From Balnearium lithotrophicum (GTDB taxonomy: Bacteria > Aquificota > Aquificia > Desulfurobacteriales > Desulfurobacteriaceae): 64,000 nucleotides of DNA. Both the position numbers and the translations under genes were made by a program. Location of the stretch: the NCBI RefSeq assembly GCF_900182585.1, contig NZ_FXTM01000007.1, positions 1 to 64,000 on the forward strand. Reading direction: 5' to 3'. The notes under the pieces were generated by a model. It made no database searches and had not been told where the DNA came from. It saw only the letters and a list, made by a program, of their open reading frames with translations. Shown here one piece after another: positions 7,506 to 15,665 of the stretch (position 1 is the first letter of the stretch; each line of letters starts with the position of its first letter).

Positions 7506-8894
7506 CTATTCCTTTTTAGCCTGCCTTACTACAGTTTCAGGAATATCAACGGGATAGTTACCATCAAAACAGGCAGTACAGTAGTCCTCCCAACTTCCTC
7601 CGGCAGCCTCTATCATACCCTCAATCGATAAATAACCCAACGAATCGGCCTCTATATATCGGCAAATTTCATCAACTGAGTGGGTTGAAGCTATTAACTG
7701 GTCCTTTGTCGGAGTATCTATTCCAAAGTAGCACGGCCATTTTGTTGGAGGTGAGCTTATCCTCATGTGAACCTCTTTAGCTCCGGCCTCCCTAATCATC
7801 CTAACAATTTTTCTGCTTGTGGTTCCCCTAACGATGGAATCATCAATTACAACAACCCTCTTTCCCTTTAGGAGCTCCGGAACGGGATTTAGTTTAACCT
7901 TAACTCCAATATCCCTCATCTTCTGCTGTGGTTTTATAAACGTTCTACCAACGTAGTGGTTCCTTATAAGACCAAGCTCAAATGGAATTCCACTCTCCTG
8001 AGAGTATCCTAAAGAAGGAACGACACCGGAATCTGGAACGGGTATAACTACATCTGCATCAACAGGGTGTTCCTTTGCCAGTTTCCTTCCAAAGGCTTTC
8101 CTTACCTCGTAAACGCTCCTTCCGAAGATTTTACTGTCCGGTCTTGCAAAGTAGACAAACTCAAAGATACACTGGGAGCGCTTGGCACTTTCAAATGCCG
8201 GTATCCTGTAAGACTTCATTTCACCGTTCTCTATAAGGACAACCTCTCCAGGCTCAACGTCCCTTATGTACTTAGCTCCTATTAGGTCAAATGCACAGGT
8301 CTCAGACGCAAAAACGGGACTTCCGTCAAGCTCTCCCATACACAGGGGACGGAATCCCCATGGGTCCCTAATCGCAATTAACTTTTTATTGGTCATGACA
8401 AGTAGTGAATAGGCACCCTTTAGTTTGGAGAGTGCGTCCATCAACCTTTCGAGGAATCTCCTCTTCTTTGACTTAACGATTAGATGAACAATAACCTCTG
8501 AATCGGTTGTTCCCCTAAAGATGGAGCCTTCATCCTCTAACTTTTCCCGGAGCTCCCAAGCGTTAACAAGGTTCCCGTTGTGAGCTATTGCCATCTGTCC
8601 CAACTTGTAGGAAACAACGATTGGCTGAACGTTGTCTGGGGAATCTGAGGCTCCGGATGTTGAGTATCTGTTGTGTCCTATCGCTACGTGCCCGGTTAAA
8701 CTGTTTAACCTTTCACTGTTAAAGACGGAAAAAACAAGGCCAAAATCCCTGTGGTAGTCTATTCTGTTTCCATCAGTTACTGCTATTCCCGCACTCTCCT
8801 GCCCTCTGTGTTGTAGTGCGTAAAGACCTAAATAGGTGTAGTAAGCAGCATTTGGATTGTTGTATATTCCGAAAATTCCACAGTACTCCTTCAT
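7506..8894 (-). CDS. purF: Amidophosphoribosyltransferase
   Basis: PurF makes 5-phosphoribosylamine from PRPP and glutamine, the first committed step of purine synthesis. After a short propeptide (MKEY) the catalytic N-terminal nucleophile is Cys5 in CGIFGIY; the glutaminase domain contains HNRYST and HNGNLVNA. The phosphoribosyltransferase part has the PRPP loop [14 protein letters not shown] (about residues 344-357). The cysteines in [17 protein letters not shown] and YCTACFDG match the B. subtilis type of enzyme, which carries a [4Fe-4S] cluster and is processed at its N-terminus. The gene is divergent from purC with an 83-bp intergenic region, so both may share regulation. Confidence 0.97.
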   Translation of the reverse strand: MKEYCGIFGIYNNPNAAYYTYLGLYALQHRGQESAGIAVTDGNRIDYHRDFGLVFSVFNSERLNSLTGHVAIGHNRYSTSGASDSPDNVQPIVVSYKLGQMAIAHNGNLVNAWELREKLEDEGSIFRGTTDSEVIVHLIVKSKKRRFLERLMDALSKLKGAYSLLVMTNKKLIAIRDPWGFRPLCMGELDGSPVFASETCAFDLIGAKYIRDVEPGEVVLIENGEMKSYRIPAFESAKRSQCIFEFVYFARPDSKIFGRSVYEVRKAFGRKLAKEHPVDADVVIPVPDSGVVPSLGYSQESGIPFELGLIRNHYVGRTFIKPQQKMRDIGVKVKLNPVPELLKGKRVVVIDDSIVRGTTSRKIVRMIREAGAKEVHMRISSPPTKWPCYFGIDTPTKDQLIASTHSVDEICRYIEADSLGYLSIEGMIEAAGGSWEDYCTACFDGNYPVDIPETVVRQAKKE

Positions 8895-8977
8895 TTTTCC
8901 TCTCTAAAGAGCTTTATAGGGCAAGTAATTATACAACTACTATATAATTACTTTACAACTAACGTTCTGGAGGAACT
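8895..8977. promoter_or_regulatory. Divergent purF/purC promoter region
   Basis: TATAAT occurs on the plus strand at 8943-8948, 30 bp before purC. TATAAT occurs also on the minus strand at 8933-8928, with a TTGTAA-like -35 19 bp further upstream. The two promoters overlap back to back. The purC site ends with GGAGGAACT before its ATG. Confidence 0.5.
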
Positions 8978-9703
8978 ATGGAAAAGAGGGAAAAAATCTA
9001 CGAAGGAAAAGCAAAGGCTCTATACTCAACAGACAGTGAGAATCTTCTCATAGCCTACTTTAAGGATGACACTACAGCCTTTGATGGAGCAAAAAAGGAG
9101 GTTCTTGAGGATAAAGGTATTATAAACTGTGCCATCTCAACGGTTATTTTTGAGTACTTAGAGAAAAACGGAGTAAAGACCCACTTTGTTGAGAGACTGT
9201 CTCCAAGGGAAATGCTGGTGAAAAGGTGCGAGATAATTCCCGTTGAGGTTGTTGTTAGAAACGTTGCTGCAGGAAGCTTTTCTAAGAGATACGGAGTAAA
9301 GGAAGGAACTCCCCTGAAGGAACCTTTGGTTGAATACTTCTACAAAAACGACGAGCTTCACGACCCGATGGTCTGTCCTCACCACGTCTACCTCTTTGGT
9401 TGGGCAGACAGGGAAGAGCTTGGAGAAATGACTAAAACTGCTCTTAAAGTAAACGAGCTTTTGAGAAAGTTCTTTGACGAGATAGACATTCAGTTGGTTG
9501 ACTTTAAGTTGGAGTTTGGAAGGTGTAACGGTGAGATACTCCTTGCAGACGAGATAACCCCAGATTCGTGCAGGCTCTGGGATAAATCGTCAGGAGAGGT
9601 TTTAGACAAGGATAGGTTCAGGAAGGACATGGGAAAGGTAGTTGAAAGTTACAAGGAGGTTTACAGGAGAATAATGGACAGATACGAAAGGGTAGAGGAG
9701 TAG
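8978..9703 (+). CDS. purC: Phosphoribosylaminoimidazole-succinocarboxamide synthase
   Basis: PurC (SAICAR synthetase) ligates aspartate to CAIR using ATP in purine synthesis. The 241-residue length is standard for the bacterial monofunctional enzyme. Family motifs are evident: YEGKAKALY at the N-terminus (ATP-binding hairpin), VEVVVRNVAAGSF (about residues 87-99), and LVDFKLEFG followed by LLADEITPDSCRLWD in the C-terminal half. A GGAGG ribosome-binding site precedes the ATG. trpS begins 2 bp after its stop codon, so the two genes probably share a transcript although their pathways differ. Confidence 0.97.
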   Translation: MEKREKIYEGKAKALYSTDSENLLIAYFKDDTTAFDGAKKEVLEDKGIINCAISTVIFEYLEKNGVKTHFVERLSPREMLVKRCEIIPVEVVVRNVAAGSFSKRYGVKEGTPLKEPLVEYFYKNDELHDPMVCPHHVYLFGWADREELGEMTKTALKVNELLRKFFDEIDIQLVDFKLEFGRCNGEILLADEITPDSCRLWDKSSGEVLDKDRFRKDMGKVVESYKEVYRRIMDRYERVEE

Positions 9704-9705
9704 AT

Positions 9706-10770
9706 ATGAAAAGGGAGCTCCTTGTAAGCAACGTAGATAGGGAAATGAAGATTGCCCTTGAAAAGTACGAAGAGCCAAAGGATATAAGGAGAGTCCTTTC
9801 CGGTATGAGGCCAACGGGAAAGCTCCACCTTGGAAACTACTTCGGAGCTCTCAAAACGTGGGTGGAGCTCCAAGAGAAAGCAGAGAGCTTCTTCTTCATA
9901 GCTGACTGGCACGCAATAACTACATCCTACCATGACACAAGTGGACTCTCAGAGAACACCGTTGAGATGATGGCCGATTGGCTTGCATCGGGAATTGACC
10001 CAGAAAGGAGCACACTCTTTGTTCAATCCTGGGTAAAGGAGCACGCAGAGCTCCACCTCCTCCTTTCAATGATTACTCCCGTTAAGTGGCTCGAGAGGAA
10101 TCCTACGTACAAGGAGATGATGGAGAACTTAAAGGACAGGGAGCTTGCAACCTACGGATTTTTAGGCTACCCGGTTCTCCAGACTGCAGACATTGTACTC
10201 TACAAGGCCGATACCGTTCCAGTTGGAATTGACCAGATTCCACACATAGAGCTCTCAAGGGAAATAACGAGGAGGTTCAACAGGTTTTTTGGAGATATTT
10301 TCCCAGAGCCAAGGCCTTACCTGTCAGAAGCTCCAAAGCTTCCCGGACTTGACGGAAGGAAGATGAGTAAGTCTTACGGAAACTGCATCTACCTTTCAGA
10401 TTCTGAGGAAGAGGTAAACAAGAAGGTAATGTCTATGGTTACAGACCCTGCAAGGGTTAGAAAGACAGACCCCGGACACCCGGAGGTCTGCTCCGTCTTT
10501 GCCTACCACAAAATATTTACGCCAGAGGAGAGGGTTAAGGAGATAGAGGAGTCCTGCAGAAGGGGAGAAATTGGATGCGTTCAGTGTAAGAGGGAACTTG
10601 CTAAAAACCTCAATAACTTCTTAGAGCCTATAAGGAGCAAGAGGGCAGAGCTCCTTTCCAAAAGGGATGAACTGATAGGTATCTTCAGGGAAGGTTCAAG
10701 GAGAGCAAAGAAGGTTGCAGAGAAAACAATGGAAGAAGTTAGGAGAGCAATGAACTTCCTGGAAGGTTAA
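9706..10770 (+). CDS. trpS: Tryptophanyl-tRNA synthetase
   Basis: This class I synthetase charges tRNA-Trp. The signature TGKLHLGNYFGA (about 37-48) is the HIGH-type motif and GRKMSKSYGN (about 221-230) the KMSKS loop. The family normally begins close to VLSGMRPTG, so this form has roughly 28 extra N-terminal residues. ATG 9706 is kept because GAGGAG lies directly upstream and it follows purC by 2 bp; an internal ATG at 9745 is an alternative start. CVQCKRELA near residue 290 is a common C-terminal pattern of longer TrpRS proteins. Confidence 0.95.
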   Translation: MKRELLVSNVDREMKIALEKYEEPKDIRRVLSGMRPTGKLHLGNYFGALKTWVELQEKAESFFFIADWHAITTSYHDTSGLSENTVEMMADWLASGIDPERSTLFVQSWVKEHAELHLLLSMITPVKWLERNPTYKEMMENLKDRELATYGFLGYPVLQTADIVLYKADTVPVGIDQIPHIELSREITRRFNRFFGDIFPEPRPYLSEAPKLPGLDGRKMSKSYGNCIYLSDSEEEVNKKVMSMVTDPARVRKTDPGHPEVCSVFAYHKIFTPEERVKEIEESCRRGEIGCVQCKRELAKNLNNFLEPIRSKRAELLSKRDELIGIFREGSRRAKKVAEKTMEEVRRAMNFLEG

Positions 10771-10772
10771 GT

Positions 10773-10859
10773 GTGAATAAAAAGGTTAGAATGCAGATAG
10801 GAATTTTCCTGTTTCTCCTCTTTCTCCTCTTTCACTACATAGTTCACAGGCACTTTTGA
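10773..10859 (+). CDS. Possible 28-residue membrane microprotein
   Basis: A short open frame fills the gap between trpS and ribD exactly. GTG at 10773 follows GGAAGG (10761-10766), and TGA ends 1 bp before the ribD ATG. The predicted peptide has a basic start (VNKKVRMQ), a strongly hydrophobic run (IGIFLFLLFLLFHYIV) and a basic end (HRHF), the layout of a single-pass membrane peptide. It could be only a leader for translational coupling to ribD. I do not recognise a family. Confidence 0.4.
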   Translation: MNKKVRMQIGIFLFLLFLLFHYIVHRHF

Positions 10860-10860
10860 G

Positions 10861-11988
10861 ATGGATAGGATAACGTTAGAGGACATTAAATTTATGAACC
10901 TTGCCCTTAGGGAGGCCTACAGGGCCAAGGGAAAAACACTTCCCAACCCTGCAGTTGGTGCTGTAGTTGTAAAGGATGGAAGGGTTATTTCAACCGGCTA
11001 CCACAAAAGAGCAGGGCTTCCCCACGCTGAGGTTGTTGCATTGGAAAGGGCAGGAGATAGGGCAAGGGGAGCAAGAATCTACGTTACATTAGAACCCTGT
11101 AACCACTACGGAAGAACCCCTCCCTGCACAGAAAAAATCATAAGGTCTGGAGTAAAAGAGGTAGTTATAGGAGTCAGAGACCCTAACCCTGAAGCATCGG
11201 GGGGAGTTGAGAGATTAAAGGGAGCTGGAATAGAGGTTAAGGTCGGAGTCCTTAAGAAAAGGTGTTTAGAGTTAATAGACGATTTCACAGTTAACGTACT
11301 GAAAAACAGGGCATTTTTAAATCTAAAAATTGCGTCAACCTTAGATGGAAGGATTGCCGATAGGAACGGAAACTCAAAGTGGATAACTAACGAGGCTTCA
11401 AGGAGATACGTCCAGAGACTTAGAAGCTACCACAATGGAGTTATGGTAGGAATAGGAACTGTTCTAAAGGACAACCCTAAGCTTACGGTCAGGGATTTTC
11501 CCGTTGAGAGGCAGCCTTTTGCCGTAGTTGTTGACAGAGAGTTAAGGATTCCCACAAATTGCTACTTGGTCAAAGAGAGGGCAAAGGAACTAATAGTTGT
11601 AACCTCCCAAGAGTCCCTCTTGACCTACAAGGCTGGAATTTTAAAGGATTTAGGAGTGAGACTTCTTCCCGTTTTTGACCTCGGGGACAATCTTGACCTT
11701 AAGGAAGCTTTGGAGAAGCTCAAATCGGAAGTTGGAATCTATTCCGTTCTGTGTGAGGGAGGGTCAAGACTTGCATACTCTTTACTTTCAGAGAACTTAG
11801 TGGACAAGCTTACCCTCTTTTACTCTCCAAAGATTGTTGGAAATGAGGGAGTTCCAATGTTTGGAGGGAATGTCGGGGAGCTCCCTCAGGAGGAGAAGTT
11901 TAAACTAATAAGGAGTTCAAGATTTTACTCAGATACCCTATTGGTTTTTATAGATAGGGAACTCTATTATAAAGGATTGCAGACTTAA
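10861..11988 (+). CDS. ribD: Bifunctional diaminohydroxyphosphoribosylaminopyrimidine deaminase / 5-amino-6-(5-phosphoribosylamino)uracil reductase
   Basis: RibD carries out the second and third steps of riboflavin synthesis. The N-terminal cytidine-deaminase-like domain shows the zinc site HAEVVAL (about residue 58) and the PCNHYGRTPPCTE segment with its two cysteines (about 79-91). The C-terminal reductase domain begins near LKIASTLDGRIA (about 155-166) and contains CEGGSRLAYSLL. Length of 375 is normal. No FMN riboswitch is visible ahead of it, and no other rib gene is in the window. It follows the possible microprotein gene by 1 bp. Confidence 0.96.
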   Translation: MDRITLEDIKFMNLALREAYRAKGKTLPNPAVGAVVVKDGRVISTGYHKRAGLPHAEVVALERAGDRARGARIYVTLEPCNHYGRTPPCTEKIIRSGVKEVVIGVRDPNPEASGGVERLKGAGIEVKVGVLKKRCLELIDDFTVNVLKNRAFLNLKIASTLDGRIADRNGNSKWITNEASRRYVQRLRSYHNGVMVGIGTVLKDNPKLTVRDFPVERQPFAVVVDRELRIPTNCYLVKERAKELIVVTSQESLLTYKAGILKDLGVRLLPVFDLGDNLDLKEALEKLKSEVGIYSVLCEGGSRLAYSLLSENLVDKLTLFYSPKIVGNEGVPMFGGNVGELPQEEKFKLIRSSRFYSDTLLVFIDRELYYKGLQT

Positions 11989-12063
11989 CAAAAACTTTTA
12001 AAAATGAGGGTAAGGAAGAAATCTCAGCGTTTAAAAATAAAGAATGAACTTAGTGAGGTTAAT

Positions 12064-12561
12064 ATGCTGGGGCTTTTCTTTGTTGACAACAAGGGAAGTA
12101 GTTGGATTAATGAAATGAATGAAGTACTTTATGGACAAGAATGTAAAGGTAAACCAGTAGTTTTCTTTTGGTGGCATCAAAAGCCAAAAGGAACTGATAA
12201 AACCCTTACCTATCTCCAAAATGAGTTAAAAAAATTTGGATTTTTTCCTATATATGCTAAAACTCAGGATGGATGTTATATGTTTACAGCTGTCGATTTT
12301 ATTGTTAATCCACTAGAAAATTTTGAAAAAATAAAATCTAGTTGGGGTAAGAAGTATTGCCTTTATAAGTGGAGTTCTCAAGATGAAATTAAAAAGGATA
12401 TAGAATCAGAAATAGAAGAAAAACAGAAAAAAGATAAAACAGGAATAACTTCAATTCCAAAAGTTCTTTTTGTCATCTCCTGCGTTATTGAAATAGATTG
12501 TTCCAAGCAAGTTTTTCATCAAGAAAATATTCGTGCTAATTTAATTCCAATAGAACTCTAG
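12064..12561 (+). CDS. Uncharacterised A+T-rich protein
   Basis: I do not recognise this 165-residue protein. It is more A+T-rich than its neighbours, with many AAA, AAT, TTT and ATA codons, which suggests recent transfer. The frame is open from 12004, but ATG 12064 is preferred because GTGAGGT stands five bases upstream while the ATG at 12004 has no ribosome-binding site. The N-terminal half has a PVVFFWWHQKP segment; the middle has a charged helical stretch (EIKKDIESEIEEKQKKDK), and the end is hydrophobic (VLFVISCVIEIDC). No signal peptide or classic enzymatic motif is seen. It sits between ribD and gatB without an obvious functional link. Confidence 0.6.
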   Translation: MLGLFFVDNKGSSWINEMNEVLYGQECKGKPVVFFWWHQKPKGTDKTLTYLQNELKKFGFFPIYAKTQDGCYMFTAVDFIVNPLENFEKIKSSWGKKYCLYKWSSQDEIKKDIESEIEEKQKKDKTGITSIPKVLFVISCVIEIDCSKQVFHQENIRANLIPIEL

Positions 12562-12632
12562 TAACTTGTTGGAATAATAAACATTTAAAGTTTTTGTAAA
12601 ATCTCAGGAAAAATTTAGAGTGGAGAGGAAAG

Positions 12633-14090
12633 ATGGAATTTGAAGCTGTAATAGGTCTTGAGGTTCATGCCCAGCTTTTAACGGAAACTAAAATCTTCTG
12701 CAGCTGTAAGAATGAGTTTGGAGCTCCTCCCAACACAAACGTCTGTCCCGTTTGTCTTGGAATGCCCGGTTCACTTCCGGTTTTAAATAAGAGGGCTGTT
12801 GAGTACGCCGTTAAGGCTGCACTGGCACTGAACTGTAAGATAAACAGATACTCCGTTTTTGCCCGTAAGCACTACTTCTATCCCGACCTTCCAAAGGCCT
12901 ACCAGATTACCCAGTACGAACTCCCCTTCGCCGAAAACGGCTGGATAGAGATAGAGAAGGAGGACGGGACGAAGAAGAGGATAAGAATCAGAAGAATTCA
13001 CATGGAGGAGGATGCAGGAAAGACGATTCACGGTGAAGGGTTTGACGAAAACTCCTACGTTGACCTAAACAGGGCTGGAACTCCCCTCATCGAAATTGTT
13101 TCAGAGCCGGACATATCAACCCCGGAAGAGGCAAGGCTCTACATGCAGAAGCTCAGAGATATCCTCGTCTGGATTGGCGTTAACGATGGAAACTTAGAGG
13201 AAGGTTCACTAAGGTGTGATGCAAACGTTTCCATAAGGCCTAAAGGGAGTAAGGAGCTTGGAACGAGAACAGAGATTAAAAACGTAAACTCATTCAGGTT
13301 TATCCAAAAGGCCCTTGAGTACGAGATTGAAAGGCAGATAAAGGTCGTTAAGAGCGGAGGTGAGGTAGTCCAGGAGACGAGGCTCTTTGATTCCTCTAAG
13401 GGAGTTACAAAGACAATGAGGACCAAGGAGGAGGCCGAGGACTACAGGTACTTCCCAGAACCTGACCTACCTCCTCTCATAATTGATGATGAATGGCTCC
13501 AATCGATTAAAGAAAGCCTTCCAGAGCTCCCGGACCAGGTGAAGGAGAGATTTGTCTCAGAATTTGGAATAACACCTTACGATGCAAGTATCTTAGTGAG
13601 GGATAGGAACTTAGCTGAGTTCTTTGAAAAAGCAGCAAGAAGTTACAAGGGAGAAGCTAAGAAAGTGGCAAACCTTATAATCTCTGACTACTTAGGAATT
13701 CTCAACGAGGAGAAGCTATCAATAGATGAATCCCCCGTTAAGCCTGAGGACATTGCAGAGCTCCTAAATCTTGTCGATAAAGGAACTATCTCCCTTAGGG
13801 TTGCAAAGGAGGATGTCCTTCCTGAAATGGTGAAATCTGGAAAGAGTCCCTCTGCAATTGTTGAGGAGAAGGGGCTCGTTCAGATATCAGATGAATCTGC
13901 CCTTAAGGAGATAATTAAAAAGGTCGTTTCAAACAACGAAAAGGCCGTCAAACAGTACAGGGAAGGAAACGAAAAGCAGAAGCAGAAGGCAGTTAAGTTT
14001 CTGATTGGTCAGGTTATGAAGGAAACGAGGGGTAAAGCCAATCCTAAGTTACTAAACGAGCTAATTCCACAGGTTCTTGAGGAGGGTTAA
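12633..14090 (+). CDS. gatB: Aspartyl/glutamyl-tRNA(Asn/Gln) amidotransferase subunit B
   Basis: GatB is the tRNA-binding and kinase subunit of GatCAB, which converts Glu-tRNA-Gln or Asp-tRNA-Asn to the amidated form. The protein starts with the family signature FEAVIGLEVHAQLLTETKIFCSC; CKNEFGAPPN and VCPVCLGMPG supply the zinc-type cysteines. HMEEDAGKTIH and YVDLNRAGTPLIEIVSEPD follow, and the C-terminal YqeY-like tail domain ends with GKANPKLLNELIPQVL. Length of 485 is normal. GTGGAGAGGAAAG provides the ribosome-binding site. gatA and gatC are not in the window, so the complex is encoded at dispersed loci. Confidence 0.97.
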   Translation: MEFEAVIGLEVHAQLLTETKIFCSCKNEFGAPPNTNVCPVCLGMPGSLPVLNKRAVEYAVKAALALNCKINRYSVFARKHYFYPDLPKAYQITQYELPFAENGWIEIEKEDGTKKRIRIRRIHMEEDAGKTIHGEGFDENSYVDLNRAGTPLIEIVSEPDISTPEEARLYMQKLRDILVWIGVNDGNLEEGSLRCDANVSIRPKGSKELGTRTEIKNVNSFRFIQKALEYEIERQIKVVKSGGEVVQETRLFDSSKGVTKTMRTKEEAEDYRYFPEPDLPPLIIDDEWLQSIKESLPELPDQVKERFVSEFGITPYDASILVRDRNLAEFFEKAARSYKGEAKKVANLIISDYLGILNEEKLSIDESPVKPEDIAELLNLVDKGTISLRVAKEDVLPEMVKSGKSPSAIVEEKGLVQISDESALKEIIKKVVSNNEKAVKQYREGNEKQKQKAVKFLIGQVMKETRGKANPKLLNELIPQVLEEG

Positions 14091-14593
14091 TCGCCCTCCC
14101 CTCTTCCCTTTAGGTTCTGGAGTATAAACCTTTTTATTTCCGTTTTTCCCCTTTTAACAAGGCCGTTAAGTGTGTGGTAGTAAAGGAGGGAGAAGAGAGC
14201 TACGGCAATCCCCAAGGCTGTAGCCTCAAGGGCAAAGGCTATTCCCTTACTAACAGCAGAAATGTCAGATACCCCCTTTTCAGCCATCGTTTTGAAGGAG
14301 TCAATTATTCCAAGAACCGTTCCCAATAGACCCAAGAGAGGAGATGCAGTGATTGAGAACATTAAGATGCCCTTTCCCCTCTCGAGTTTTGAGGAGAAGT
14401 TCACGTAGAGGAGCTCCGCTCCTTCATCCTTTGTAACTTCCAACTCCTTCTTAATGAGCTTCTTTTCAGCAGGAAAGGTAAAGAAGAAGTAGAGCAACCT
14501 CTCTATAAAGACCGCCGTTGATAAAAAGAAGAGAAAGTAAAGCGTATAGAAAACCAATCTGTGAAAGAACTCTAAGTCCAACGTTACCTCCAA
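14087..14593 (-). CDS. exbB: MotA/TolQ/ExbB-family proton channel protein
   Basis: ExbB-type proteins form the proton channel that powers TonB (or TolA) from the inner membrane. This 168-residue protein has an N-terminal membrane segment (about 11-30) and the characteristic pair LFSITASPLLGLLGTVLGIIDSF and AFALEATALGIAVALFSLLYY (about 75-145), separated by a loop with ISAVSKGIA. The partners exbD and tonB start 42 bp away on the opposite strand, an unusual divergent arrangement. TolQ is the alternative, but the TonB partner favours ExbB. The 3' end overlaps the gatB stop by 4 bp. Confidence 0.88.
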   Translation of the reverse strand: MEVTLDLEFFHRLVFYTLYFLFFLSTAVFIERLLYFFFTFPAEKKLIKKELEVTKDEGAELLYVNFSSKLERGKGILMFSITASPLLGLLGTVLGIIDSFKTMAEKGVSDISAVSKGIAFALEATALGIAVALFSLLYYHTLNGLVKRGKTEIKRFILQNLKGRGEGD

Positions 14594-14635
14594 AACTTAA
14601 GTATAATAATTTTATACCAATCTCAAGGAGGAAGT
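14594..14635. promoter_or_regulatory. Divergent exbB/exbD-tonB promoter region
   Basis: Within 42 bp there is TATAAT on the plus strand (14602-14607) and a TATAAA on the minus strand (14616-14611), plus AAGGAGG (14626-14632) before exbD. The two transcripts must start almost face to face, so one bound regulator would affect both. I see no clear Fur-box palindrome here. Confidence 0.4.
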
Positions 14636-15064
14636 TTGTTTATTTTTAAGGAGAGTGATTGTGAGGAAAGACCTGAACTTATAGTTGTTCCCATGGTTGA
14701 CGTTATGCTGTTTCTCCTTGCATTTTTCGTTCTTATAGCGGGCAGCATTATTCCTGGACTTTCTATGAAGACAAATCCCCCTGAAACTGTTCAAAAAAGT
14801 AGTCTAAAGGTAAAGAGGAAGGTCGTTACGGTTGTTATTAGGAGGGACGGAACCATTTACTACGGAAAAGATAGGGTTGACTTTGATACACTTGTGAGGC
14901 TCTTTAAAAGTGTAAAGAAACAGACTCCAAATATCTCCCTTGTGGTAGATGCGGACAAGGGAGCTCCCGTTCAATCACTTGTAAATGTAATGGATGCCGC
15001 TCAGAAGGCCGGTATAAACTCTGTAGGACTTCTTGCAAAGGAAAAAAATGGAAACTCCCGTTAG
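14636..15064 (+). CDS. exbD: ExbD/TolR-family biopolymer transport protein
   Basis: ExbD has one N-terminal membrane helix with an essential Asp and a periplasmic domain; it couples proton flow through ExbB to TonB. Here VVPMVDVMLFLLAFFVLIAGSII (about 17-39) contains that Asp (in PMVDVMLFLL), and the periplasmic part ends with VVDADKGAPVQSLVNVMDAAQKAGI, a family hallmark. The start is TTG at 14636, supported by AAGGAGG four bases upstream. The end overlaps tonB by 17 bp when tonB starts at 15048. Confidence 0.9.
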   Translation: MFIFKESDCEERPELIVVPMVDVMLFLLAFFVLIAGSIIPGLSMKTNPPETVQKSSLKVKRKVVTVVIRRDGTIYYGKDRVDFDTLVRLFKSVKKQTPNISLVVDADKGAPVQSLVNVMDAAQKAGINSVGLLAKEKNGNSR

Positions 15065-15665
15065 GTTAGTTCTTTCGGTTCTAATTGCCCTAATTTTGGA
15101 ATTTCTCTTTTTTGAAGGAACGATTCTTGCACTGAAGGAGCCGAAGAGGGAGATTAAAAGGGTAATAAGAATAAGCTTGGTTAGGAAAACGGAGGAGATT
15201 CATAAGGTTAGAATCGAGAGGGAGAAAGGAGAGGATAAAGTTACAGAAACAAAGATGGAAAAGAACTTAAAAACCAATTTAGAGAGTAAAAGACCTGTCA
15301 GGAAGGTTCAAAAGAGGAGCTCCGTCGAAAAAAGGAAAAAAGGAGAAGGGCTTAAACCACTTCAGGGAAATCTCCCGGAGGACTACGTTGAGAGGGTAAA
15401 GGAGGCAATTGAGGAGCAGATTTTCTACCCCTTAGAGGCCATTCAAAATGGAATTGAGGGTGAGGTTGTTGTTCAATTTACACTAAACAGGAGCGGAAAG
15501 GCAGTTGAGTGTAAACCTCTCTCCGGCAATCCAATCCTGTCTCAGGCCACGTGTATCGCAATTAGAAACGCCAGATTCCCCAAAATTCCGGAAAACATAA
15601 CGAACGATAAAATCCAGTTCCAGCTCCAGATTAACTATAACCTTAAAAAGGCCGTTAACTATTAA
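15048..15665 (+). CDS. tonB: TonB-family energy transducer
   Basis: TonB spans the periplasm and transmits energy to outer-membrane transporters. The protein has an N-terminal membrane anchor (PVRLVLSVLIALILEFLFF), a long basic and acidic middle (about 45-105, Lys/Glu-rich rather than the usual Pro-rich spacer), and a C-terminal TonB domain with EGEVVVQFTLNRSGKAVECK and ATCIAIRNARFPKIP. ATG 15048 after AAAGGA is chosen over a TTG at 15033. It is translationally linked to exbD. The low proline content of the spacer is unusual for TonB but common in thermophile homologues, as far as I know. Confidence 0.88.
   Translation: METPVRLVLSVLIALILEFLFFEGTILALKEPKREIKRVIRISLVRKTEEIHKVRIEREKGEDKVTETKMEKNLKTNLESKRPVRKVQKRSSVEKRKKGEGLKPLQGNLPEDYVERVKEAIEEQIFYPLEAIQNGIEGEVVVQFTLNRSGKAVECKPLSGNPILSQATCIAIRNARFPKIPENITNDKIQFQLQINYNLKKAVNY

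Noticed and set aside
7396-7506. N-terminal extension of the FtsL-like frame containing the sequence LAGFEPATP
   Set aside because: These codons are the antisense of tRNA-Arg; this is a well-known false translation of tRNA genes.
12004-12063. Start of the orphan gene at ATG 12004
   Set aside because: It has no ribosome-binding site, whereas ATG 12064 has GTGAGGT five bases upstream.
12783-13426. Long minus-strand frames inside gatB
   Set aside because: They are antisense shadows of a conserved gene, with no ribosome-binding sites or recognisable proteins.
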